The position numbers and the translations under genes were made by a program. From Cyclobacteriaceae bacterium (GTDB lineage Bacteria; Bacteroidota; Bacteroidia; Cytophagales; Cyclobacteriaceae): DNA of 5,544 nt. Where the stretch lies: the NCBI GenBank assembly GCA_013140395.1, contig JABFSY010000363.1, forward strand, positions 1 to 5,544, read 5' to 3'. Under the pieces are notes generated by a model, which saw only the letters and a list, made by a program, of their open reading frames with translations, did no database searches and was not told the DNA's origin. Of this stretch, positions 1 to 5,496 are shown piece after piece. The number at the start of each line of letters is the position of its first letter. The stretch's first letter is position 1.

Positions 1-227
1 AAAATGAGGTTTTCGAATTGAGGGGCCAATTTATTACCCGACTGGAACTATCGATTTTTGATCGATGGGGATCCCTCGTATTTTATTCTGATACGAATGA
101 ACCATGGAATGGCACTCAGCGCGGTCTGCCGATGCCTTTAGCCTCCTACGTGTGGACGGCCAATATCACTGATTTGGCAGGTCGCTCTTTTAAGAGAACG
201 GGTACGGTCGTCTTGCTTAGAAAGTAG
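1..227 (+). CDS. T9SS type B sorting domain (gliding motility-associated C-terminal domain) of a secreted protein, 3' end only
   Basis: The frame is open to the left edge (first whole codon at base 3) and stops with TAG at 225-227, so only about 74 C-terminal residues are visible. They match the CHU_C / gliding-motility-associated C-terminal domain: an N-E-V-F start, the hallmark IFDRWGSLVF, then WNGT, a Gly-Pro turn (RGLPMPLASYVW) and a final TGTVVLLRK strand. In this family the domain is the type B signal recognised by the type IX secretion system in the outer membrane, so the missing upstream part should be a large secreted or surface-attached protein, often an adhesin or repeat protein. 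Its function cannot be told from here. The visible end is close to full domain length, with nothing broken. The lysine right after the last beta strand is typical. No clear terminator follows within the 80 nt before the next gene. Confidence 0.88.
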   Translation, partial: NEVFELRGQFITRLELSIFDRWGSLVFYSDTNEPWNGTQRGLPMPLASYVWTANITDLAGRSFKRTGTVVLLRK

Positions 228-280
228 TCAAGCACAACTCCGCATTTGTATTTTGCACTTTTTCCCCAAAACATAAACTG

Positions 281-288
281 TACCTTTG
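281..288 (+). promoter_or_regulatory. Bacteroidota -7 promoter box for the ybaB-glycosyltransferase unit
   Basis: TACCTTTG is an exact match to the Bacteroidota -7 consensus TAnnTTTG. At the usual -33 distance there is only a T-run (259-263). A better TTTG (252-255) lies about 25 nt away, longer than the usual 19-21. The expected transcription start is near 293-296, giving a leader of about 12-15 nt before the ATG at 308. Identification rests on the consensus and position only. Confidence 0.55.
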
Positions 289-307
289 CCCACTTAAATG
301 CAGTGTT

Positions 308-643
308 ATGTTTGATATGATGAAAATGATGGGCAAGATGAAGGAGGTGCAATCGCACCTGAAAGAAGCTCAAGACAAGCTTGCTTTTGTAACAGCCGTT
401 GGAGAATCTGGTGGAGGTATGGTGAAGGCAACTGTGAATGGAAAAAAACAAGTGGTGATGTTGGATATTGATCCTGTCATATTGACTTCGACTGACAAAA
501 TACTCGTTCAGGATTTGGTAATTGCAGCTGTAAACATTGCCTCAGAAAAGGCTGATGCACTAGCCAAAGAAGAGTTGAAAAAAAGCACCGAGGGACTATT
601 GCCAAACATTCCCGGTCTTGATCTAAGCAATTTGATGGGATGA
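308..643 (+). CDS. YbaB/EbfC family nucleoid-associated protein
   Basis: This 111-residue protein has the length and layout of YbaB/EbfC, a small homodimeric DNA-binding protein that coats the nucleoid and affects gene expression. It opens with a Met/Lys-rich amphipathic helix (MFDMMKMMGKMKEVQ, residues 1-15). A Gly-rich turn and beta hairpin follow (ESGGGMVKATVNGK, about 33-46, then VVMLDIDP). Next is the signature helix beginning DKILVQDLVIAAVNIA and continuing to KEEL, and a Gly/Pro-rich tail (TEGLLPNIPGLDL). The start at 308 is chosen because the family typically begins MF-x-x-M and because it lies just below an exact -7 box. Several in-frame ATGs follow closely, so the exact start has some doubt. 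No Shine-Dalgarno is visible, as is usual in this phylum. In many bacteria ybaB sits by dnaX and recR; here it is instead followed, with a 4-nt overlap, by a glycosyltransferase. Confidence 0.93.
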   Translation: MFDMMKMMGKMKEVQSHLKEAQDKLAFVTAVGESGGGMVKATVNGKKQVVMLDIDPVILTSTDKILVQDLVIAAVNIASEKADALAKEELKKSTEGLLPNIPGLDLSNLMG

Positions 644-1668
644 ATGAGGTTGCCGTTGTTATCCTTAATTATAACGGAAAGAAATTTCTAGAGCAATTTC
701 TACCAACAGTCATCGCCCATACCCAAGGTGCAGTTATTGTAGTTGCAGACAATGGTTCGTCTGATGACTCGGTTGATTTCATCCGGAGTTCTTTCCCATC
801 TGTTCAATTAATTACAATCCAACGGAATTTAGGTTTCTGTGGTGGCTATAATTTTGCACTAAAGCAAGTCTCAGCCACTTACTACGTTCTTCTCAACTCA
901 GATGTGGAGGTCACAAGTGGTTGGTTACAGCCCGTTGTTTCCTTGTTCAAGAGCAACCCGAACATTGCAGCCATTCAACCCAAAGTTTTGTCATTCACGC
1001 ATAAAACGGAATTCGAGTATGCAGGCGCAGCCGGTGGTTTTATCGATGCATTAGGCTATCCCTTTTGCAGAGGAAGAATTTTTAACCAATTGGAAGAGGA
1101 TCAAGGTCAATTTAATGATACTGTCCCAATATTTTGGGCCACCGGTGCGTGTCATTTCGTACGCTCATCGATTTTTCATGATATGGGCGGACTTGATGAA
1201 GACTATTTTGCACACATGGAAGAGATTGACTTTTGCTGGAGGTTAAAACGTGCCGGGTATCAGATCTATTTTGAAGGAAAAAGCACCGTTTACCATGTGG
1301 GTGGGGGCACACTGTCGTCTGCCAGCCCCAAAAAGACGTATTTAAACTTTCGCAATGGGCTTAGTCTTATTTTTAAGCATTTGCCAACCTACGAATTGGT
1401 TTGGAAACTGCCATTCAGGGTGGTGTTGGATTGGACTGCTGCTCTCAAATTCCTTTTGCAGCCATCACCAAGAGACTTTGTTGCAGTTTTGCAGGCTCAA
1501 TTTGATTTCTTCAGGAACATGCGAGTTGAAGTAAGTAAGCGCAGAAGATTGGCCTCCAAACTCGATAATTTTAAGGTCACTGAAATCTACCCCAATTGGT
1601 TGGTGATAGATTACTTCCTTTTAGGAAAAAGCAAGTTTAATCAACTGCGCTTTAAAGATCCCAAATAG
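640..1668 (+). CDS. Family 2 glycosyltransferase (rhamnosyltransferase-like, COG1216 type)
   Basis: This 342-residue enzyme has a complete GT-A nucleotide-sugar transferase core. Visible motifs are the first strand VVILNYNG (6-13), the nucleotide-binding DNGSSDDS (37-44), NLGFCGGYN (63-71), the metal-binding NSD in LLNSDVEV (84-91, a variant of DxD), the acceptor-side ATGACHFVR (167-175), and the catalytic-base region DEDYFAHMEEIDFCWR (186-201) followed by YHVGGG (218-223). These fit inverting GT2 enzymes that move a sugar, often rhamnose, onto a lipid-linked or polysaccharide acceptor at the cytoplasmic face of the inner membrane. The C-terminal 115 residues are basic and aromatic-rich with hydrophobic helices (for example KLPFRVVLDW), suggesting membrane association. 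Donor and acceptor cannot be named, and no other polysaccharide genes lie nearby. Its ATG overlaps the ybaB stop (ATGA at 640-643), implying co-transcription and translational coupling. Its last 17 bp overlap the convergent PspC gene. Confidence 0.93.
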   Translation: MNEVAVVILNYNGKKFLEQFLPTVIAHTQGAVIVVADNGSSDDSVDFIRSSFPSVQLITIQRNLGFCGGYNFALKQVSATYYVLLNSDVEVTSGWLQPVVSLFKSNPNIAAIQPKVLSFTHKTEFEYAGAAGGFIDALGYPFCRGRIFNQLEEDQGQFNDTVPIFWATGACHFVRSSIFHDMGGLDEDYFAHMEEIDFCWRLKRAGYQIYFEGKSTVYHVGGGTLSSASPKKTYLNFRNGLSLIFKHLPTYELVWKLPFRVVLDWTAALKFLLQPSPRDFVAVLQAQFDFFRNMRVEVSKRRRLASKLDNFKVTEIYPNWLVIDYFLLGKSKFNQLRFKDPK

Positions 1669-1876
1669 TGCTCCTTTTCCGAAGATGGGCCCTCATATTC
1701 ATGACGAATGCAAGAGACAGATAGATAATGATCGGAGACCCGAGGGTTAAAAAGGAGGTATAAATAAAAAACAATCGAATAGAGGAGGTAGCAATTCCGA
1801 GTTTATCACCCAGTGCAGAGCAAACCCCAAACGCATGTCTTTCAAAGTAATGTTTGATCGGCTCAACGAACTGCAT
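1652..1876 (-). CDS. Small PspC-domain membrane protein
   Basis: This 74-residue protein is read on the minus strand. It carries a PspC-like domain over most of its length: an amphipathic start (KHYFERHAFGVCSALGDKLGI, residues 8-28, split here only by the family's GVCxxLG motif), then SSIRLFFIYTSFLTLG (31-46) and a hydrophobic stretch IIIYLSLAFVMN (49-60) forming one or two membrane passes. A basic tail, RAHLRKRSTIWDL, follows. PspC proteins are inner-membrane partners of the phage-shock envelope-stress response. No other psp gene is visible, so a role in envelope stress is inferred from family alone. The ATG at 1876 is preferred; a GTG three codons upstream (1885) would add MNF. The 3' end runs 17 bp into the opposing glycosyltransferase gene, so the conserved-looking TIWDL tail and the transferase's final residues share DNA. 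No terminator is seen for either gene. Confidence 0.85.
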   Translation of the reverse strand: MQFVEPIKHYFERHAFGVCSALGDKLGIATSSIRLFFIYTSFLTLGSPIIIYLSLAFVMNMRAHLRKRSTIWDL

Positions 1877-1909
1877 AAAATTCACTTATTTCGACTCTTT
1901 ACCCGAGTA

Positions 1910-1928
1910 AATCGGCTTTTCACCGATT
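1910..1928 (-). other. Small hairpin in the leader of the PspC gene
   Basis: AATCGG (1910-1915) and CCGATT (1923-1928) form a perfect 6-bp stem with a 7-nt loop. On the minus strand it lies between the likely -7 box (1950-1943) and the ATG (1876), so it would sit almost at the 5' end of the mRNA. There is no T-run, so it is not a terminator. It could stabilise the transcript or be chance. Confidence 0.3.
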
Positions 1929-1942
1929 ATTCTTTCAAACTG

Positions 1943-1950
1943 CAAATATA
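1943..1950 (-). promoter_or_regulatory. Bacteroidota -7 promoter box for the PspC gene
   Basis: On the minus strand this reads TATATTTG, an exact match to TAnnTTTG. No TTTG-like -33 box stands at 19-21 nt further upstream (near 1970-1974), so the promoter is only half supported. The expected start near 1936 gives a leader of about 60 nt. It is arranged back to back with the promoter of the lipoprotein gene. Confidence 0.45.
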
Positions 1951-2001
1951 AGCGTTCCAGAGGGCCTTTCTGCGGGCTTATTTTCTATTTTTTTGAGTAT
2001 T

Positions 2002-2033
2002 ATTGCAAAAAAAAAGGCTTACACCTACATTTG
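2002..2033 (+). promoter_or_regulatory. Bacteroidota promoter for the OmpA/TPR lipoprotein gene, with an A9 spacer tract
   Basis: The -7 box TACATTTG (2026-2033) matches TAnnTTTG exactly. ATTG (2002-2005) lies 20 nt upstream, close to the -33 consensus TTTG at ideal spacing. The spacer contains nine consecutive A (2007-2015). The expected start is near 2040, giving a leader of about 27 nt. The leader is A-rich with no Shine-Dalgarno, as is usual in this phylum. This is the best-formed promoter in the window. Confidence 0.65.
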
Positions 2034-2066
2034 CCACTCTAAAAAAAGACCACTAACACCAAATCC

Positions 2067-3836
2067 ATGAGAAAATTAGTTTATTCGCTGCTGATCATTG
2101 GAACCTTGACTTTCACAAGTTGCACGCTTCCGCAAATGATTAAAATGGCTAAAGAGCAGAAGCTCGAAATCAAGCCTAATCCGCTGGAAGTACACAAAGA
2201 CACCGTAAACTTCGATTTATCGGGAAATTTACCGGTTAAGTTGTTAAAGAAAGGAACCGTTTACACGCTCAGTACTTTTTACAAGTATGGTGAAAACGAG
2301 TTAGCACTGCCAGCCCTTCCATTAAAGGCTGAAGATTATCCGAACAGCGCTAAAGAAGAAACTAAAGTTACCAAAGCGTTTATGTTCCCTTATAAGGACG
2401 CATACAAAACCGGAACTGTAGAAATTCAAGGAGTAGCATCAAAAGGCACGAAATCTAAAACAACTCCTCGGTTATCTTATGCTACTGGCATCATTACTAC
2501 TTCTAAGTTAGTTCAGAACTCTTACTATGCAGCATTTGCAGCGCATAGCTACAATCCACAGGAAGAACTGGTTCCTGTTGTTATCCCTGACTTTATTTTC
2601 GAAAGAGGCAAATCCGTTTTGCGCGCTTCTGAGACCAAAGCTGAAAAAGGGAAACAATTGGACGCATTCATCGCCTCAAAGAATGTAACCCGTACCGTAA
2701 CGATTACAGGAACTCACTCACCAGAGGGTTTGGAGAGAATCAACACCAATCTATCAAAAGAACGTGCTGCTGCCATAGAAAAATTCTATCGCGCACAGAT
2801 GAAGAAATACGACTACAAGGACGAGGCTGAAAAGATCAATTTTATTTTGAAGCCAGTTTTTGAAGATTGGACTGAATTTAAAACTGCATTGGCAGCTTAC
2901 GCTGGGATAACAGCTGATGAAAAAGCTGCTTATTTGAACGTAGTAAATAATGGTGGGTCTTTTGAAGATCAAGAGAAGCAATTGAAAAAGATAGCCACTT
3001 ATAACAAAGTGTTTAAAGACGTTTATCCTGGCTTACGTACAGCGAAAACTGAGATTTTAACGATCAAGGTGAAAAAGACAGAGGCTGAGATTTCCGTTTT
3101 AGCTAAGCAAATTACAACAGGCCAAGCTGGGCTAGATGCATTGACATTCGATGAACTTATGTATTCTGCAACATTGACTCCTTCGCTGGAGGAAAAAACA
3201 TCGATCTATGAAGCGGCAACCAAAAAAGGAACAAACTGGACCGCTCACAACAATTTAGGAGCTTCTTATCTGCAGGCAGTAATCGAGAATCCGGCAAAAA
3301 CGGACTTGGTTGACAAAGCAGCTGCTCAACTAGAAATTGCAGCAAAATTGAATCCTTCCCCGGAGGTTCATGCGAACCTTGCTTCAATTGCTCTTATGAG
3401 AGGAAACCCTTACAAGGCCTACAGTCATGTAAGTGCATCTCTTTCAGGTGCAAATAATGATGTAACACGCGGTGTAAACGGAGTGAAGGGCGCTTGCGAG
3501 ATTTACATGGCCAATTATGGTGCTGCTGTAAGTTCTACATCTTCTGCAAACGCTAATGCTGTCAACCTGTTCAATAAAGGCTTAGCTCAGGTTTTAAGCA
3601 AAGATTTTAGCAATGCTTCATCTTCTTTTGCAGAGTCGATCCGTTCCAATGCGAACTATGCGATCGCCCACTATGGTGCGGCTGTAGCAGCTGCTCGCTC
3701 TGGCAATGGAGATGCGGTAGTTAGTAATTTGGTAAATGCCGTTAAAATTGACTCAGCATTGAAAGAAAAGGCGCTAACTGATCTTGAGTTTGCTAAGTTC
3801 AACACTACGGAAGCATTCCGGAATGCACTGAAATAA
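2067..3836 (+). CDS. Lipoprotein with OmpA-like ('SPEG' type) domain and C-terminal TPR-like helices
   Basis: This 589-residue protein starts with a lipoprotein signal peptide (MRK, then a hydrophobic core, cleavage before Cys19 in FTSC). The residues after Cys19 (TLPQMIK) lack the acidic surface-export signal seen on Bacteroidota surface lipoproteins, so an anchor on the periplasmic face of the outer membrane is likely. Residues about 35-165 look beta-rich and are unassigned. An OmpA-like domain spans about 172-335: IPDFIFERGKSVL (173-185), ITGTHSPEG (213-221), NTNLSKERAAAI (226-237), FEDW (265-268) and PGLRTAKTEI (321-330). This matches a Bacteroidota OmpA subgroup with SPEG in place of the usual TD and an insertion before the last strand. 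Residues about 370-585 are Ala-rich helical repeats resembling TPRs, for example WTAHNNLGASYLQA (391-404) and a last unit ending near LEFAKF. A role linking outer membrane, peptidoglycan and partner proteins is inferred. The gene has its own promoter and terminator. Confidence 0.82.
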   Translation: MRKLVYSLLIIGTLTFTSCTLPQMIKMAKEQKLEIKPNPLEVHKDTVNFDLSGNLPVKLLKKGTVYTLSTFYKYGENELALPALPLKAEDYPNSAKEETKVTKAFMFPYKDAYKTGTVEIQGVASKGTKSKTTPRLSYATGIITTSKLVQNSYYAAFAAHSYNPQEELVPVVIPDFIFERGKSVLRASETKAEKGKQLDAFIASKNVTRTVTITGTHSPEGLERINTNLSKERAAAIEKFYRAQMKKYDYKDEAEKINFILKPVFEDWTEFKTALAAYAGITADEKAAYLNVVNNGGSFEDQEKQLKKIATYNKVFKDVYPGLRTAKTEILTIKVKKTEAEISVLAKQITTGQAGLDALTFDELMYSATLTPSLEEKTSIYEAATKKGTNWTAHNNLGASYLQAVIENPAKTDLVDKAAAQLEIAAKLNPSPEVHANLASIALMRGNPYKAYSHVSASLSGANNDVTRGVNGVKGACEIYMANYGAAVSSTSSANANAVNLFNKGLAQVLSKDFSNASSSFAESIRSNANYAIAHYGAAVAAARSGNGDAVVSNLVNAVKIDSALKEKALTDLEFAKFNTTEAFRNALK

Positions 3837-3858
3837 GCAATACCAATAAATGGGAATC

Positions 3859-3892
3859 AAAAACCCCCGTCAGCAGCCTGACGGGGGTTTTT
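3859..3892 (+). terminator. Strong intrinsic terminator after the lipoprotein gene
   Basis: A perfect 15-bp stem (3859-3873 with 3878-3892) consists of five A-T pairs, then CCCCCGTCAG pairing with CTGACGGGGG, closed by a 4-nt CAGC loop. Five T (3888-3892), then ATTT, follow the GC-rich part. It lies 22 nt beyond the lipoprotein stop codon. The A-run on the left arm would let it also act on the other strand, but no minus-strand gene reads into it here. Confidence 0.93.
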
Positions 3893-3923
3893 ATTTGGGT
3901 GGTCTTAAAAAGAACAGCCAAAA

Positions 3924-3955
3924 TTTTCTTTCTGACCGTTCTGCCATTAATTTTA
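3924..3955 (+). promoter_or_regulatory. Possible promoter of pdhB
   Basis: TAATTTTA (3948-3955) matches TAnnTTTG except for the last base. TTTT (3924-3927) lies 20 nt upstream in place of TTTG. It falls between the terminator of the preceding gene and the pdhB ATG, where a promoter is needed. A second weaker candidate is TACATTAA (3965-3972). Leader length would be about 25-30 nt. Confidence 0.35.
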
Positions 3956-3989
3956 CAAACTTGGTACATTAACTAGTAATTCGATTTCT

Positions 3990-4970
3990 ATGAGAGAGAT
4001 TCAGTTTAGAGAAGCTTTGCGCGAGGCCATGAGCGAAGAGATGAGAAGAGACCCCAGCGTGTTTTTGATGGGCGAGGAGGTCGCTGAATACAATGGAGCT
4101 TACAAAGTAAGCCAGGGAATGCTGGATGAGTTTGGTGCAAAGCGGGTCATTGATACCCCCATTGCTGAATTGGGTTTTGCTGGATTAGGAGTAGGTGCAG
4201 CGATGAATGGTATTCGACCCATTATCGAGTTTATGACCTTTAATTTTTCGTTAGTAGCCATCGATCAAATAATCAACTCTGCAGCTAAGATGCTGTCGAT
4301 GTCGGGCGGTCAGTTTAATATTCCAATTGTATTTCGTGGACCTACCGGAAATGCTGGTATGCTTAGCTCGCAGCATTCGCAAAATTTTGAGAATTGGTTT
4401 GCCAACACGCCTGGTCTAAAAGTAGTAGTGCCTTATACACCTTATGACGCCAAAGGGCTTTTAAAAACAGCCATCCGCGACAACGATCCGGTTATTTTCA
4501 TGGAGTCGGAATTGATGTATGGAGATAAGGGTGAAGTTCCTACAGAAGAGTATTTAATTCCGTTTGGAGTTGCGGATATTAAACGAGCCGGTACTGACGT
4601 AACAATCGTTTCTTTCGGGAAGATAATGAAAGTCGCTTTGGCAGCGGCTGTTGAGTTGGAGAAGGAGGGTATTTCTGCTGAAGTAATCGATCTACGGTGT
4701 GTGAGGCCTATCGACTATGCTACAGTTGTCGAATCCGTTAAGAAAACAAATCGCTTGGTTATTGTGGAGGAGGCGTGGCCACTTGCGGCCATCTCTTCTG
4801 AGATCACCTATCATATCCAAAAGCATGCTTTTGATTATTTGGATGCACCCATTCATAGGATCAACAGCATTGATGTGCCTCTTCCTTACGCACCTACTCT
4901 GATTGATGCGATTCTTCCCAATGTTGCTAGAACGGTGAAAGCTGTGAAAGCCGTGTTATACAGGGACTAA
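3990..4970 (+). CDS. pdhB: Pyruvate dehydrogenase complex E1 component, beta subunit
   Basis: This 326-residue protein is full length for the E1 beta subunit of the alpha2-beta2 pyruvate dehydrogenase. With the alpha subunit and thiamine diphosphate it decarboxylates pyruvate and passes the acetyl group to lipoyl-E2, in the cytoplasm. It aligns by eye with mitochondrial and bacterial E1 beta throughout: FLMGEEVAEYNGAYKVSQG (25-43), RVIDTPIAELGFAG (52-65) with Glu60 at the cofactor-activating position, RPIIEFMTFNF (76-86), INSAAK (95-100), FRGPTGNAG (115-123), SSQHSQ (126-131) with active-site His129, and a C-terminal transketolase-like domain with VIVEEAWP and DVPLPYAP. The EYNGAYKVSQGM and EFMTFNF signatures favour pyruvate over branched-chain oxo acids. 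No E1 alpha or E2 gene is adjacent in this window; the unit is monocistronic, bounded by terminators at 3859-3892 and probably 5007-5036. The ATG at 3990 starts the family's usual first strand. Confidence 0.95.
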   Translation: MREIQFREALREAMSEEMRRDPSVFLMGEEVAEYNGAYKVSQGMLDEFGAKRVIDTPIAELGFAGLGVGAAMNGIRPIIEFMTFNFSLVAIDQIINSAAKMLSMSGGQFNIPIVFRGPTGNAGMLSSQHSQNFENWFANTPGLKVVVPYTPYDAKGLLKTAIRDNDPVIFMESELMYGDKGEVPTEEYLIPFGVADIKRAGTDVTIVSFGKIMKVALAAAVELEKEGISAEVIDLRCVRPIDYATVVESVKKTNRLVIVEEAWPLAAISSEITYHIQKHAFDYLDAPIHRINSIDVPLPYAPTLIDAILPNVARTVKAVKAVLYRD

Positions 4971-4975
4971 AAGAC

Positions 4976-5479
4976 TTAAAGAGCACCTCTTTTTCCGAGT
5001 TCAATGGCTTCCATGTTAATGATGGAAGCTTTTTTTATTTCAAATCGGATGATTGTTTTAATGGTATGGAATCCGTGATTACCTGCGGCACCTGGATTTA
5101 GATAAAGCATGTTTTTATAATTAGGATCTCTTTTTACTCGCAGAATATGTGAATGACCGCAAATAAAAATATCGGGTATTCTCTCTTTCAAAATTTTTTT
5201 TATGCGTGGATTATAATTGGGGGGCGCACCTCCAATGTGAGTCATCCAAATGCGTAATCCTTCACAAGAAAACCAGAGGTCCTCGGGATAAAGTGTTTGT
5301 AAATCCTTCGTGTCGATATTTCCAAATACAGCCCTTACTGGTTTTGCCTTTTCTAGTGATTGAACTATTGCTGGATTGCCAATATCTCCGGCATGCCAGA
5401 CCTCGTCACAGTCTTCGAAATAGTCAAAGACTTTAGGGTCGAGATGACTGTGTGTGTCTGAGATAAGACCGATTTTCAT
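4976..5479 (-). CDS. YfcE/MJ0936-type metallophosphoesterase
   Basis: This 167-residue protein is the compact calcineurin-like phosphoesterase of the YfcE/MJ0936 family, which uses a two-metal centre to cleave phosphodiesters. The physiological substrate is generally unknown. All metal-site motifs are present in order: SDTHSH (7-12, Asp8 and His10), HAGDIG (29-34, Asp32), FGNID (52-56, Asn54), MTHIGG (79-84, His81) and CGHSHI (107-112, His109 and His111), followed by the NPGAAGNHG loop (128-136). It should be active and cytosolic. It starts at ATG 5477-5479, just after the hairpin at 5506-5540. It converges on pdhB with only 5 nt between stop codons (4971-4975). Its last 20 or so codons also contain a plus-strand terminator-like hairpin, so that tail may be shaped partly by the DNA's second role. 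Confidence 0.93.
   Translation of the reverse strand: MKIGLISDTHSHLDPKVFDYFEDCDEVWHAGDIGNPAIVQSLEKAKPVRAVFGNIDTKDLQTLYPEDLWFSCEGLRIWMTHIGGAPPNYNPRIKKILKERIPDIFICGHSHILRVKRDPNYKNMLYLNPGAAGNHGFHTIKTIIRFEIKKASIINMEAIELGKRGAL
5007..5036 (+). terminator. Likely pdhB terminator embedded in the opposing phosphoesterase gene
   Basis: GCTTCCAT (5007-5014) and ATGGAAGC (5022-5029) form a perfect 8-bp stem with a 7-nt loop, directly followed by seven T (5030-5036), then ATTT. It lies 36 nt beyond the pdhB stop on the same strand and is the only terminator-like structure after pdhB. On the minus strand the same bases encode residues about 149-158 of the phosphoesterase (KKASIINMEA). Minus-strand transcription meets A's there, so it should not block that gene. 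Confidence 0.75.
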
Positions 5480-5496
5480 TTTCTATAATAATCATT

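Noticed and set aside
50..66. Two ATCGAT hexamers 5 nt apart
   Set aside because: They lie in the conserved SIFDRW codons of the sorting domain, and short palindromes like this are expected by chance.
341..349. AAGGAGGTG, a perfect Shine-Dalgarno-like string within ybaB
   Set aside because: It encodes Lys-Glu-Val in the first helix, no start codon follows at a useful distance, and this phylum makes little use of such sites.
146..451. Minus-strand open frame of about 101 codons across the first gene's end and ybaB
   Set aside because: It lies opposite two well-supported genes, shows no family motif, and its His/Phe-rich composition is what the reverse of these codons gives.
1112..1312. Minus-strand open frame inside the glycosyltransferase gene
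   Set aside because: It is antisense to the conserved catalytic region of a clear GT2 enzyme and has no recognisable features of its own.
1751..1762. AAAAAGGAGGTA, another Shine-Dalgarno-like string on the plus strand
   Set aside because: It lies opposite the PspC coding sequence and no plus-strand ATG or open frame follows.
1958..1972. CAGAGGGCCTTTCTG as a possible hairpin in the divergent promoter region
   Set aside because: Only four firm base pairs plus wobble pairs; too weak to call as an operator or terminator.
2754..3387. Two minus-strand open frames inside the lipoprotein gene (2754-2981 and 3157-3387)
   Set aside because: Both are fully antisense to a complete gene and lack motifs or promoter boxes.
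4717..4902. Plus-strand open frame inside pdhB in another frame
   Set aside because: It is a frame shadow of the highly conserved E1 beta coding sequence.
4935..4951. Tandem GTGAAAGC repeat at the end of pdhB
   Set aside because: Two copies only; it encodes VKAVKAV in the final helix and fits a normal E1 beta C-terminus.
5206..5436. Plus-strand open frame opposite the phosphoesterase
   Set aside because: It is antisense to a protein with every metal-site motif intact and has no features of its own.
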